Notes: a model not told the origin generated them from the letters alone. A DNA stretch of 12,998 bases from an uncultured Prosthecobacter sp. (GCA_937941745.1 CALDGV010000231.1:1-12998); one strand, 5' to 3'. Positions 5,493-12,998 are shown, numbered from the stretch's first letter. A program made the numbers and translations.

Positions 5493-7307
5493 ATGAAAGA
5501 GCCTTCCGCATCCTCATCGACCTCCTCCATCCCAGGTTTCAGGCGTTACCTCATCCCTCTTTTGATGGCCGGCCTGTGCTGGCTGATGTATGGGCATACG
5601 CTCCACCACGAAAACGTCCTCGATGACGGACTTTATGTGACGGAGAATCCTTACCTCAAGGACGGCCGGAGCTTTCTCTACCCTTTTGAATTCAAGGAAT
5701 TTGCCCGCAGCCATGCCGTGCATGGCACCAGTTCAGACGTGACGCTGAACTTCATCACCCGTCCGGTCACCTACGCCACGTTCTTTTTGAACCTGCAGCT
5801 GGACGGCAAAGCCACCCCAGGCTTTCGCCTGATGAACATGGGCTTCCACCTGCTGAACGCCCTTCTTCTCTACCACTTGTGCCAAAGACTGACAGGACAC
5901 TCCAGAATCTCACTGATTTCAGCACTGGTGTTCTTGTGTCATCCACTCGCCACGGAGTCTGTAACATACATTGCACAAAGATTTGAACTGCTCGTCACAC
6001 TCTTCGCACTGGCTGCACTGATCAGCTGGCTCAAAGCGGGTGAGGCTGACGAAATGAACGAAAAAGCAGGCATGCGTTGGAGGGTGGCAAGCCTTGCCTT
6101 CACCCTTCTGGGAATGCTCTCGAAGGAAAGTGGCTTCCTGATCCCCTTCCTCATCCTGGGCATGGACATCCTGCTCAACAGAAAATCGGCCCTCAAAACC
6201 CTCTGGTCCCTGCGCTGGCATGCCCTGCTGCTGCCGATCGTTCCAGGACTGATCCTGGCATTTCACTTCATCAATGATGTCGAAGGCACCGGAATCGCCG
6301 GAGCACTTCACATCACCAACGTCAGCATCAATCCGGTGACCATCTCCGATTATGCAATGACCCAAGTCTGCGCCTGGCTGACATACCTTAGGCTGATCCT
6401 GCTGCCTTACGGTCAGAGCTTTGATCATGATTATCCGCTTGTGACTTCGCCGCTTGACCCTCGTTTCATGATGTCCGCAGCCATCATCGTCACCCTGCTG
6501 ACCGCCTCGTTCATGTTCTGGAGGCGCAGCCACAGGCTTGGAGGTCTAACGCTATCAGGCCTGGTCTTTTTCTTGGTTACGTTGGCGCCTTCATCCAGCA
6601 TCATTCCTCTGCCTGACGTTTTTGCAGAGCATCGAAGCTACCTCGCTTCCGCAGGCATCATCATCAGTCTCGCCGGAATCCTCCTGTGCCTGCAAAGCTG
6701 GAGTCCCACCTTCAGCAAGCCTTTGAATTACTCGCTTGTTGCGGTCATCCCCATACTGATGCTTTGCACCCTCACGCGCAATGAGGTCCTCAGATCCCGC
6801 GAGTCCATCTGGCAGGATGCTTATGCCAAGGGCTCCGAGAGAGCCAGGGTGCTGAAGGGGCTGGGAATCGCCGCCTTCAATGCAGGCAGGCCGGAAGAAG
6901 CGATCAAGCTTTTCCAGCGCTCAACGCAGAAGCATCCCAAGGACTTTGAATCGTGGCACAATCTCTGCCAGCTCCTGATCCGGAAAGGGCGCTTTCAGGA
7001 GGCGCTGGATCAGTCCAGGGCGGCAGTTCAAGAAGTCGGCCCACTCCTACCGCTCGCCCACATGCATGCTTATGCGCTAAGAGGCCTGGGCCATCGGCAG
7101 CAGGCTGTGGAGGTCTGGAATGAAATTGCGCGGGTCATCCCTGACCAGCGCGAAGCCCATCTGAATCTGGCTGAACTCATGGTGGAGGCCAATCAATGGG
7201 CCAGGGCAGCCATGCACCTGAATGCTGCTGAACGCAGTGGCCCCCTGAGCCCTGAGCATGCGGCGCTAAAAGCCAGGATCACGCCTCAAATCGCCGGCAA
7301 CCCATAA
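5493..7307 (+). CDS. Multi-pass GT-C/TMTC-like glycosyltransferase-type membrane protein with C-terminal TPRs
   Basis: A 604-residue integral membrane protein. A first helix (about 18-34) is followed by a loop with VLDDGLYVTEN (42-52), whose acidic pair sits where GT-C enzymes keep catalytic carboxylates. Then come TRPVTYATFFLN (89-100), FHLLNALLLYHL (118-129) and a segment ending HPLATESVTYIAQR (150-163), further helices to about 430, and AEHRSYLASAGI (378-389). This order closely recalls TMTC-type O-mannosyltransferases and their bacterial relatives, which use lipid-phosphate sugars on the outer face of the membrane. Residues about 450-600 form at least three TPRs (GIAAFNAGRPEEAIKLFQRS, LLIRKGRFQEALDQS, ALRGLGHRQQAVEVW), likely acceptor- or partner-binding. 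It lies 96 nt after the response regulator, behind a hairpin, and 8 nt before the next gene. No good RBS is visible. Activity is inferred from fold-level similarity only. Confidence 0.8.
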   Translation: MKEPSASSSTSSIPGFRRYLIPLLMAGLCWLMYGHTLHHENVLDDGLYVTENPYLKDGRSFLYPFEFKEFARSHAVHGTSSDVTLNFITRPVTYATFFLNLQLDGKATPGFRLMNMGFHLLNALLLYHLCQRLTGHSRISLISALVFLCHPLATESVTYIAQRFELLVTLFALAALISWLKAGEADEMNEKAGMRWRVASLAFTLLGMLSKESGFLIPFLILGMDILLNRKSALKTLWSLRWHALLLPIVPGLILAFHFINDVEGTGIAGALHITNVSINPVTISDYAMTQVCAWLTYLRLILLPYGQSFDHDYPLVTSPLDPRFMMSAAIIVTLLTASFMFWRRSHRLGGLTLSGLVFFLVTLAPSSSIIPLPDVFAEHRSYLASAGIIISLAGILLCLQSWSPTFSKPLNYSLVAVIPILMLCTLTRNEVLRSRESIWQDAYAKGSERARVLKGLGIAAFNAGRPEEAIKLFQRSTQKHPKDFESWHNLCQLLIRKGRFQEALDQSRAAVQEVGPLLPLAHMHAYALRGLGHRQQAVEVWNEIARVIPDQREAHLNLAELMVEANQWARAAMHLNAAERSGPLSPEHAALKARITPQIAGNP

Positions 7308-7315
7308 AATCCCCG

Positions 7316-9703
7316 ATGCATCTTGCCTTCGCGTCGCTGTTTTTCCTGGGTTCTGGCGCTTCAGCACTGATCTATCAAATCTGCTGGCAGCGGCTTTTCG
7401 TGGTGTTCGCAGGCGGCGATTTGCCAGCCATCACGGTCATCGTGGCGGCCTTCATGCTTGGACTAGGGCTGGGCAGCTCACTGGGAGGCCGCATGGCAGA
7501 CCATCAGACCCAGCTGCGTAACGTGATCAGCTTTGTCCTTGTCGAGCTGGCGATCGCAGCCTGGGGTGTCGGCAGTGAATGGCTCTACCATGACCTTCTC
7601 TACCAAAAGCTCGGGACTCTGGCCAGGGCCAGGGTGACCAGCCATGTGCTGCTTTTTCTAATGCTCATCCCACCCACGATCTTGATGGGGCTTTCCCTGC
7701 CACTGCTGGCAAGGGCACTGACACCGTCGCTTCAGCAGGCCCCGGCAAACATCAGCCTTCTTTACGGCTTGAACACACTGGGAGCAGCTGCTGGAGCCTT
7801 CATCACCCCATGGTGCCTTGTGCCGCTCTGGGGCATTTCAGGCGCACTGCAAATCGCCGCAGCGCTGAACGGAATTTGCGCCTTCGGCATCGCACCACTG
7901 ATCTGGCTCAAGCGCAGAGAAAGGACCGATGATCTTCAAAACGTGGATGTGGAGCAGGCCACCCATCAACCTGATCCTGTGAGAGATTCGAACTGGCGCC
8001 TCTGCCTGATCTTGCACGGTGTCACAGGCTTCATCGCACTGGGGCTGGAGATGATCTGGTTTCGGGTCCTGGGCGTGCTGCTGAAATCCACGGCATTCAC
8101 CTTTGGAACCCTGCTGAGCCTTTATCTTCTAGGGCTCGGCCTCGGGGCACTGCTTGGAGCCAGATTCATCCACCTTTGGAAGGACCCTCTGAAGGCTTTC
8201 CTGCGCATGCAGGCGGCTCTTGTCGCAATGGCCGTGCTCTCCATGGCAGCTTTTCTTTACCTGGTGCATCATGTCAGCTCATTGGCCGAGTTGCTGACAT
8301 ACCTGGACAGCTATGAACCCCTGGATGCCAATACAGCCATCGCACAGCTTCTGAATCCTTCCCTGGATCGAAACGGCTTTCCTGCCCCTGGCCTGCTTCC
8401 CATCCTTCACCTGCTGGTTCCAGCCATCTTGATGCTCCCATCCACCATCCTGATGGGCATGGCCTTTCCCGCACTCCAAAAAGCAGCCCAGACGAGCCGC
8501 ACTCATCTCGGCCAGCGTATCGGTGACTTGCAGGCTGCCAACATCGCAGGCGCAGTCCTCGGATCGTTGTTGGCAGGCTGCATTCTGCTCGCCTGGCTGG
8601 GCACGACGGGAACCTTGCGCATTCTCGTCCTTCTCGCTTTTGCTTTGGCGATGCTCTCACTGCCCCCAAAGCAGCGCTTTCGCGCTGCAGGCGTGGTTTG
8701 CACCGCAGTTGGCCTTTTCGTGATTCAGGTCCTGCCAAGTCAGCATGCCTTCTGGGCGGCCGTCCATGGTAGTTCAGCTTCAAAGATCACCCAGGTGGAG
8801 GACAGCACTGGAGTGACTGTTCTGAAGAAGACGGACCCTGATGCAGGGCATGATGGCGACACCGTCGTTTATGTGAATGGCATTGGTCAGAGCTGGCTGC
8901 CTTATGGCGGCATCCATACAGCTTTGGGCGCCTTGCCGGCCTTGCTCCATCCAAAGCCTGAAAACATCGCGGTGATCGGCCTGGGCTCGGGCGATACGGC
9001 TTATTCGGCAGGCACACGTTATGAAACTCGTGAAATCGTCTGCGTGGAAATCATCGGCGGTCAGCTTGAGGCACTCAGGAGGCATCATGAGTTGCATCCG
9101 TCGCCCTCCCTTCAGATGCTGCTTCAAGACAGTCGCATTCGTCACGTGCACGCAGACGGCCGACGTTTCCTCATCGGCACCAAGCAGCGCTTTGACATCA
9201 TTGAGGCAGATGCGCTTCGCCCTAACAGCGCGGGCTCCGGAATCTTGTACTCCGAGGAGTACTTCCAACTCCTGAGGCGTCGTTTGAAGCCTGGCGGCTA
9301 TGCGGTGACCTGGCTGCCGACTGAGCGTGTCCGCAGGACTTTTCTCAAAGTATTTCCCCATGTGCTGGATCTGGGGGCCATCGCGATCGGCAGCCCGGAT
9401 CCCATCACAGCCAATGCGCCTGACTTGCGCCGCCGCATGGGTTATCTCGAAGTGCGTCAGCACTTCCGTCTGGCAGGGGTGAAGATCCATGAATTGCTGG
9501 CTCCATACGTGCAGCTCAACTTCAACAGGCACCTCGTCTCTCCTGATTTTCAACGCGATTCACTCCGGGACCTGAACACCGACCTGCTGCCGCGTGATGA
9601 GTTCCATCTGCCAGCCCTCTGGCCATCTGCAGACTTGCCGATGGAACCAGGCAACGATGTGAGGGCGGGCACGAACCCATCACTTACTGCGGACCGTTCA
9701 TGA
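7316..9703 (+). CDS. Membrane protein fused to a spermidine-synthase-like domain
   Basis: A 795-residue fusion. Residues 1-470 are hydrophobic, about a dozen helices in two related halves: LPLLARA-type and FPALQKA-type segments follow near-identical PTILMG/STILMG motifs (119-133 and 375-390), and IYQICWQRLF (19-28) echoes LEMIWFRVLG (244-253). Residues about 490-670 are a Rossmann methyltransferase-like domain with IAVIGLGSGD (551-560), VCVEII (576-581), ADGRRFL (613-619), FDIIEADALRP (626-636), YSEEYF and LKPGG. The arrangement matches proteins annotated as fused MFS/spermidine synthase. D632 fits the first aspartate of the SpeE DxxD motif, but the second is R635, so polyamine synthesis is doubtful. 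The remaining C-terminus (about 670-795) is a poorly conserved tail. It begins 8 nt after the TMTC-like gene and is probably co-transcribed with it. Its 3' end overlaps the convergent lipoprotein gene by 20 nt. Substrate and role are unknown. Confidence 0.85.
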   Translation: MHLAFASLFFLGSGASALIYQICWQRLFVVFAGGDLPAITVIVAAFMLGLGLGSSLGGRMADHQTQLRNVISFVLVELAIAAWGVGSEWLYHDLLYQKLGTLARARVTSHVLLFLMLIPPTILMGLSLPLLARALTPSLQQAPANISLLYGLNTLGAAAGAFITPWCLVPLWGISGALQIAAALNGICAFGIAPLIWLKRRERTDDLQNVDVEQATHQPDPVRDSNWRLCLILHGVTGFIALGLEMIWFRVLGVLLKSTAFTFGTLLSLYLLGLGLGALLGARFIHLWKDPLKAFLRMQAALVAMAVLSMAAFLYLVHHVSSLAELLTYLDSYEPLDANTAIAQLLNPSLDRNGFPAPGLLPILHLLVPAILMLPSTILMGMAFPALQKAAQTSRTHLGQRIGDLQAANIAGAVLGSLLAGCILLAWLGTTGTLRILVLLAFALAMLSLPPKQRFRAAGVVCTAVGLFVIQVLPSQHAFWAAVHGSSASKITQVEDSTGVTVLKKTDPDAGHDGDTVVYVNGIGQSWLPYGGIHTALGALPALLHPKPENIAVIGLGSGDTAYSAGTRYETREIVCVEIIGGQLEALRRHHELHPSPSLQMLLQDSRIRHVHADGRRFLIGTKQRFDIIEADALRPNSAGSGILYSEEYFQLLRRRLKPGGYAVTWLPTERVRRTFLKVFPHVLDLGAIAIGSPDPITANAPDLRRRMGYLEVRQHFRLAGVKIHELLAPYVQLNFNRHLVSPDFQRDSLRDLNTDLLPRDEFHLPALWPSADLPMEPGNDVRAGTNPSLTADRS

Positions 9704-10151
9704 ATTCCGTCACGCGATTGCCACGGAAGGTCACTGTCGCAGCCCGGTAAGGAACATAGACCACCGATGGGCTGTAGCTCCAGAAGGGGTCCCATGCACC
9801 GTAGTAGCCTCCGCCATACCTGCCCCAACCGTAAGCTCCCCTGCCCCAGCCCAGGCCGACGCTGTAGGTGTTTGCATAGACTGGTTGTGAATCCATGTAG
9901 GACCAGACTTCCACTTCCTTGCCCCCCTGGCGCCCTGTGGCAACCCCATCTGGCCGGCCGTAGGCGAGAAACACGGCTTCCTTGCTCATGCCCTCCCTGA
10001 TGCGTCCCTGCTGCACCAAGACTTGATCGCTGGTGGAAAGGTCCTGATAGATCTTGGAGTTGTTGGTAATGCGACGCTCCCGCGCTGTGGCACAGCAGCC
10101 GAGCACAAGCATCAAAGCCAGAGAGAAACCGGACCGGGTGAAGTGATTCAT
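9684..10151 (-). CDS. Small lipoprotein with BamE/SmpA-like region and Gly/Tyr/Trp-rich segment
   Basis: A 155-residue predicted lipoprotein. The N-terminus has a basic residue, a hydrophobic stretch LALMLVLG and then CC (19-20), a reasonable lipobox for lipidation at C19. Residues 43-86 (VQQGRIREGMSKEAVFLAYG, then RPDG and VEVWSYMD) resemble the small alpha/beta fold of the SmpA/OmlA (BamE) superfamily, which is widespread in envelope lipoproteins. Residues 99-122 are a low-complexity stretch rich in Gly, Trp, Tyr and Arg, then a Tyr/Pro segment and a short strand ending FRGNRVTEFMNG. It sits 44 nt downstream of the acetyltransferase gene and may share its transcript. It converges on the membrane-fusion gene with a 20-nt overlap of the two coding ends. 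A true BamE role is unlikely; treat it as an envelope lipoprotein of unknown function. Confidence 0.8.
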   Translation of the reverse strand: MNHFTRSGFSLALMLVLGCCATARERRITNNSKIYQDLSTSDQVLVQQGRIREGMSKEAVFLAYGRPDGVATGRQGGKEVEVWSYMDSQPVYANTYSVGLGWGRGAYGWGRYGGGYYGAWDPFWSYSPSVVYVPYRAATVTFRGNRVTEFMNGPQ

Positions 10152-10195
10152 GGATGGAGCGGGAGACTGCCCGCAGTTCAGATTTGTTCAAACGA

Positions 10196-10681
10196 TCACA
10201 GCCGCATGGCAAAATGCACCTGCCTGCCGATCTCCTCAAAGCCACAGGATGGGTAAAGGTTCTGGCCAATCACATTGGAGGCCATGGTTTCGATCTTGGC
10301 CACCTGCATGCCATTCTCACGGAAATAGTCGAGCGCATGGTGAATGAGCCGCCGCCCCAGGCCCAGCCCACGTGCATTTTCCACCACGGCCAGATTCGGG
10401 ATGCGGCCAAGCGCATTCAGACGGTCCAGCCGAGTGGTGATGTAGCCAAGGATCTCCCCCTCACGTTCAGCGACAAAACACCCTTCAGGATTCTGCGTGC
10501 AGTCCTCGTCGATGTGGTCCGCCTTGCGAGCCTTCCAGTTGCGCTCGTTCCAGACCCCCAGGCGGTCCTCCATCATTTGGTCAAGCGCCACGCTCCCAAA
10601 GGAATCGATCGTGATCTGGCGCAAAACAGGCAGGTCTTCGCTGCGGTAATGACGGATGGTCACAGGAGGCTGGTGGGTCAT
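10196..10681 (-). CDS. GNAT-family N-acetyltransferase
   Basis: A 161-residue single-domain GNAT enzyme, acetyl-CoA dependent and cytoplasmic. It opens with the beta-1 pattern VTIRHYRSEDLPVLRQIT (7-24), has GCFVAEREGEILGYITTRLD (67-86) as beta-2 to beta-4, and shows the acetyl-CoA pyrophosphate-binding motif A in IPNLAVVENARGLGLGRRLI (94-113), with R104-G-L-G-L-G109. The end AKIETMASNVIGQNLYPSCGFEE (128-150) is the usual motif B with the N..A..LY...GF pattern. The substrate is unknown (protein N-terminus, small molecule or amino sugar). It is divergent from the TPR gene and lies 44 nt upstream of the lipoprotein. The long opposite-strand frame at 10154-10792 has no recognisable domain and is taken as its shadow. 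Confidence 0.9.
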   Translation of the reverse strand: MTHQPPVTIRHYRSEDLPVLRQITIDSFGSVALDQMMEDRLGVWNERNWKARKADHIDEDCTQNPEGCFVAEREGEILGYITTRLDRLNALGRIPNLAVVENARGLGLGRRLIHHALDYFRENGMQVAKIETMASNVIGQNLYPSCGFEEIGRQVHFAMRL

Positions 10682-10758
10682 GGGGGATTACAAACGTGGA
10701 TCGTCCGCCCATCATTCCGCCACCTTGACGCTCCCGCAACCTGTGACCATCCTCCAAG
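10682..10758. promoter_or_regulatory. Divergent promoter region (acetyltransferase / TPR gene)
   Basis: These 77 nt separate two divergent start codons and so should hold both promoters. On the plus strand TTGACG at 10725-10730 resembles a -35 box, but the hexamer 17 nt later (CATCCT) is a poor -10 and would leave a leader of only a few bases. No operator, palindrome or strong RBS is evident. The call rests on position. Confidence 0.3.
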
Positions 10759-12885
10759 ATGCCCATCTCGCGCCCTCACCTCCTGCTGCTGACAGCCTTT
10801 TGGAGCCTGCTTGGGCTGCTTCAAGCGAAGGGAGCCCCCAGCCTGCTGGACGATTTTCCAGCGGTTTTCAGCAGAGAAACGGGTTTTTCAGGAGAAACTC
10901 GAGAACAGCGGTTTTCAGCGACATGGGAATACTTGGCAGCACGGCACAAAATGACTCCTGAAGCCGTGGAGAAGGCACTGCCGCAGCTTGCTGAGCAGCT
11001 CTCTCGAGACTCCAAGGCGGCCCGCCTTCAAAAGGCACGCGCTTCTTTTGTCCGCGGTGACTATGAGCAGGCTCGCATCCTGGCCCTGGAAGCTGGTGAC
11101 CTGGCACACAGGGCATCGCCGCGCCAACGGATGGAAATCGTGTCAGCACTGGAACTGGCGGCGTTTGCGGCGATGGAACTCTCAAGGCATGAGGAAGCCC
11201 TGAAGTATCTCGGCATTGCCCTGGGTGAGGTCCGCATCGAACAGGATCTGGCCGCCTGGGCGTCACTGCAGACATCCATGGCCTGCGGTTACCAACTGAT
11301 GAAAATGGGTCAGGATCAGTTGCAGACCCTCCGGCTGATTTACACCGAGCATGAGCGATTGCTGGGTCCCAACTCCCCAAAGACCATCCAGCATCAAAGC
11401 ACCTACGCCGCCCAGCTTTACAGACATGGGCGCGATGTGGATGCAGAACGTGAGACAAGGGCCGTGCTGAAAGCAACGGAGCGCCTGCGGGGCCCTGAGC
11501 ATGAAGAGACGCAGGTGGTGCGCAAAAACCTCGCCCGCGTGCTGGAGGCCGTCGGCAGACATGCCGAGGCGGAAGGACTCCGACGGCAGGTGGTCGCCTC
11601 TCAAATGAAGGCGCTGGGAGGCAGTGCTGCCGCCACCCTGCGCAGCCGCGAACAGCTCATTCAAAACCTTTTCGATCAGAGAAAATATGCGGAGGCCGAG
11701 GCCGAGGCGACCCTGCTTCACGATCACAGCAGCCGGGGCATCGGCCATGAAGCACGCAGCAGCCTTTCCGGCAGAATCAGCTTGGCCCTGGCCATCGCCG
11801 GCCAGGGCCGCCATGAGGAGGCGCTTCAACAGCTACGCCCCCTTTTGGCAGATGTCCTGCGCCTGCTCGGCCCGGAAGACTCTGACACCCTGAAAGTACA
11901 GCATGCACTAGGAGTGACTCTGAACACGCTGCAACAGCACCAGGAAGCGGCTGTTCTTCTGGAAAAGGTTGTTTCCATCCGCCAGAAAGTTCTGCCTCCT
12001 GATGACCTGATGACGCTCGAAAGCCGCCATCAGTTGGGCATCGCCTTGATGCATCTTGATCGTCATGAAGAAGCCCTGCCACACATCAGGATCGCAGCTA
12101 CAGCCTTCCAGCGCCTGCTCAGACCCGATGATCCACGCCTGCAGGCAGCCAATCAGACAGGCGATGCCTTCGCCCACTCAGAAAAGGGCCGCCAAGTGCT
12201 CATTCGCGAGCAGACTGGCACCATTGACCAGCTCGTCTCAAAGCTGGGCCAGACTCATGCCGATGTGCTCACAGCCAGAGTCAACACAGCGATCTACCTG
12301 GCAGGCATCAAGGCCCACGAGGAAGCACTCAAGCAGTTGGAAACAGCCTTGGCCGGCTGCTTCCAAACCCTGGGCAGAAAGCATTCCTTCACCCTGGATG
12401 TCATGCAGAAGCGGGCGCTGACACTCTTCTTGCTGCAGCGGTGGGAGGAGGCTGAAAAACGCTTTCGTGAGATTTGTGCCGTTCGGGCAGAAGCCATGCC
12501 CGCCGATGATCTGATCCTCATCGAATGCCGCTATCGTCATGGTCTGTGCCTCAGCCAGCTCGGACGTTCTGAGGAAGCTGCATACCTCATCCAAACCTGT
12601 GTCAATGCCGTCCAAGATCGCAAAGACGTGAATCCTTCCTTTGCCCAGGAAATGCGCCAGAATCTCTCTCATCTGCGTCAGCCCCAGCCCTCCAGCCCCC
12701 TGGATGCAGGCGTCACGACACCAGGCACCTTGAACAAACCACTGAGCCTTGCTTCTGACCGCACCGCGTCTTCCGCATTGCCGCAGGTCGCTCCTGCAGG
12801 CACAGCCCTGCCTGCACCTTCGATGGATCCAGCAGCCCTCGTTCCGCCTGTGACCATTCAGAAACCAGTCGAATACAAACCCTGA
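10759..12885 (+). CDS. Secreted TPR protein with kinesin-light-chain-type repeats
   Basis: A 708-residue protein with a signal peptide (hydrophobic LLLLTAFWSLLGLLQA, residues 8-22, with likely cleavage near AKGA at 23-26), so it is exported. Residues about 90-620 are helical repeats. From residue 203 the turn motif (LGP, RGP, LGG, LGP, LPP, LRP, LGQ, LGR, MPA) recurs every 42 residues, as in kinesin-light-chain TPRs (TPR_10/TPR_12), each unit having the R.EEAL/W.EAE helix pair. The repeat block is followed by a Pro/Ser/Ala/Thr-rich, probably disordered tail (about 640-708), ending PVEYKP. No catalytic domain is visible, so it is likely a periplasmic or surface scaffold binding proteins or peptides. 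It is divergent from the GNAT gene and followed by another exported-protein start. The partner is unknown. Confidence 0.85.
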   Translation: MPISRPHLLLLTAFWSLLGLLQAKGAPSLLDDFPAVFSRETGFSGETREQRFSATWEYLAARHKMTPEAVEKALPQLAEQLSRDSKAARLQKARASFVRGDYEQARILALEAGDLAHRASPRQRMEIVSALELAAFAAMELSRHEEALKYLGIALGEVRIEQDLAAWASLQTSMACGYQLMKMGQDQLQTLRLIYTEHERLLGPNSPKTIQHQSTYAAQLYRHGRDVDAERETRAVLKATERLRGPEHEETQVVRKNLARVLEAVGRHAEAEGLRRQVVASQMKALGGSAAATLRSREQLIQNLFDQRKYAEAEAEATLLHDHSSRGIGHEARSSLSGRISLALAIAGQGRHEEALQQLRPLLADVLRLLGPEDSDTLKVQHALGVTLNTLQQHQEAAVLLEKVVSIRQKVLPPDDLMTLESRHQLGIALMHLDRHEEALPHIRIAATAFQRLLRPDDPRLQAANQTGDAFAHSEKGRQVLIREQTGTIDQLVSKLGQTHADVLTARVNTAIYLAGIKAHEEALKQLETALAGCFQTLGRKHSFTLDVMQKRALTLFLLQRWEEAEKRFREICAVRAEAMPADDLILIECRYRHGLCLSQLGRSEEAAYLIQTCVNAVQDRKDVNPSFAQEMRQNLSHLRQPQPSSPLDAGVTTPGTLNKPLSLASDRTASSALPQVAPAGTALPAPSMDPAALVPPVTIQKPVEYKP
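11365..12624 (+). repeat. Ten consecutive 42-residue TPR units (126-nt period)
   Basis: Within the TPR gene, the loop glycine/proline position falls at residues 203, 245, 287, 329, 371, 413, 455, 497, 539 and 581, an exact step of 42 with no insertion or deletion. The units are well diverged at the sequence level (for example LGPNSPKT, RGPEHEET, LGPEDSDT, LPPDDLMT, LGRKHSFT), so this is an old protein repeat rather than a recent DNA duplication. Units at 329, 455 and 497 are the most degenerate. Confidence 0.75.
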
Positions 12886-12959
12886 ACAGCTGGATCACTG
12901 CAAAATCCGACACATTCTTTGCCGGAATGTCGTCCCGCGGCCATCGTTTCACGAAAACC

Positions 12960-12998
12960 ATGCGCTCGCTGCTTCTTCTACTCTTCACTCTCGGCTCT
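12960..12998 (+). CDS. Start of an exported protein (signal peptide only)
   Basis: From ATG 12960 the frame reads MRSLLLLLFTLGS to the right edge. A basic residue followed by a leucine-rich core is typical of a Sec signal peptide. An in-frame ATG at 12927 would add MSSRGHRFTKT, giving a longer basic n-region; either start is possible. It lies 74 nt (or 41 nt) after the TPR gene on the same strand, so it may be co-transcribed with it. Thirteen codons are too few to name a product. Confidence 0.45.
   Translation, partial: MRSLLLLLFTLGS

Noticed and set aside
8780..9553. 257-aa minus-strand open frame
   Set aside because: Antisense to the spermidine-synthase-like domain, with no recognisable motif.
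10154..10792. 212-aa plus-strand open frame
   Set aside because: Opposite the GNAT gene, whose acetyl-CoA motif is clear; this frame shows no domain and would overlap the TPR gene start.
12912..12930. Possible terminator after the TPR gene (ACATTC / GAATGT, 7-nt loop)
   Set aside because: Only six base pairs, AT-rich, without a T-run, and overlapping a possible start codon at 12927.
1..12998. CRISPR arrays, insertion sequences, tRNA or rRNA genes, phage genes
   Set aside because: No regularly spaced direct repeats, transposase motifs, terminal inverted repeats or RNA-gene signatures were seen on reading both strands.

Overview
The window is a dense, GC-rich bacterial chromosomal segment. 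It has overlapping genes, very short spacers, and almost no strong Shine-Dalgarno sequences before the start codons. The gene mix (a TMTC-like membrane glycosyltransferase with TPRs, a membrane-fused spermidine-synthase-like protein, a large kinesin-light-chain-type TPR protein, and dTDP-amino-sugar genes) would fit a member of the Planctomycetota/Verrucomicrobiota group, perhaps Verrucomicrobiota. That placement is inference; there is no rRNA or marker gene to settle it. I see no mobile element, tRNA, rRNA or CRISPR array.

Layout: (a) 1-241, minus strand, the N-terminus of a radical SAM protein of the type linked to uracil-DNA glycosylase-like proteins. (b) 397-5396, plus strand, six genes that each overlap the next by 4 to 14 nt: DegT-type sugar aminotransferase, SAM methyltransferase, polyprenyl-phosphate-type GT2 glycosyltransferase, FdtA/QdtA-type dTDP-sugar 3,4-ketoisomerase, a four-TM NarL-type histidine kinase, and its LuxR-type response regulator. 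(c) 5395-5490, a spacer with several inverted repeats, two of which compete for one strand, ending two bases before the next start codon. (d) 5493-9703, two genes 8 nt apart: a multi-pass GT-C/TMTC-like protein with C-terminal TPRs and a duplicated-TM membrane protein carrying a degenerate spermidine-synthase-like domain. (e) 9684-10681, minus strand, a GNAT acetyltransferase followed by a small BamE-like lipoprotein; the lipoprotein converges on and overlaps the preceding plus-strand gene by 20 nt. (f) 10759-12885, plus strand, a secreted TPR protein with ten units in an exact 42-residue register. (g) the first codons of another exported protein at the right edge.

How the genes may work together (inference): the ketoisomerase and aminotransferase are the two diagnostic steps for a dTDP-3-amino-3,6-dideoxyhexose. 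The methyltransferase could decorate it and the GT2 could load a sugar on a lipid phosphate. The TMTC-like GT-C protein downstream belongs to a fold that uses lipid-phosphate sugars to glycosylate acceptors outside the cytoplasmic membrane. A two-component system sits inside the same overlapping gene string, so the glycan genes and their putative regulator are probably co-expressed. The window would then hold a small, regulated surface- or protein-glycosylation locus. The sugar-nucleotide entry enzymes (RmlA, RmlB) are not in the window.
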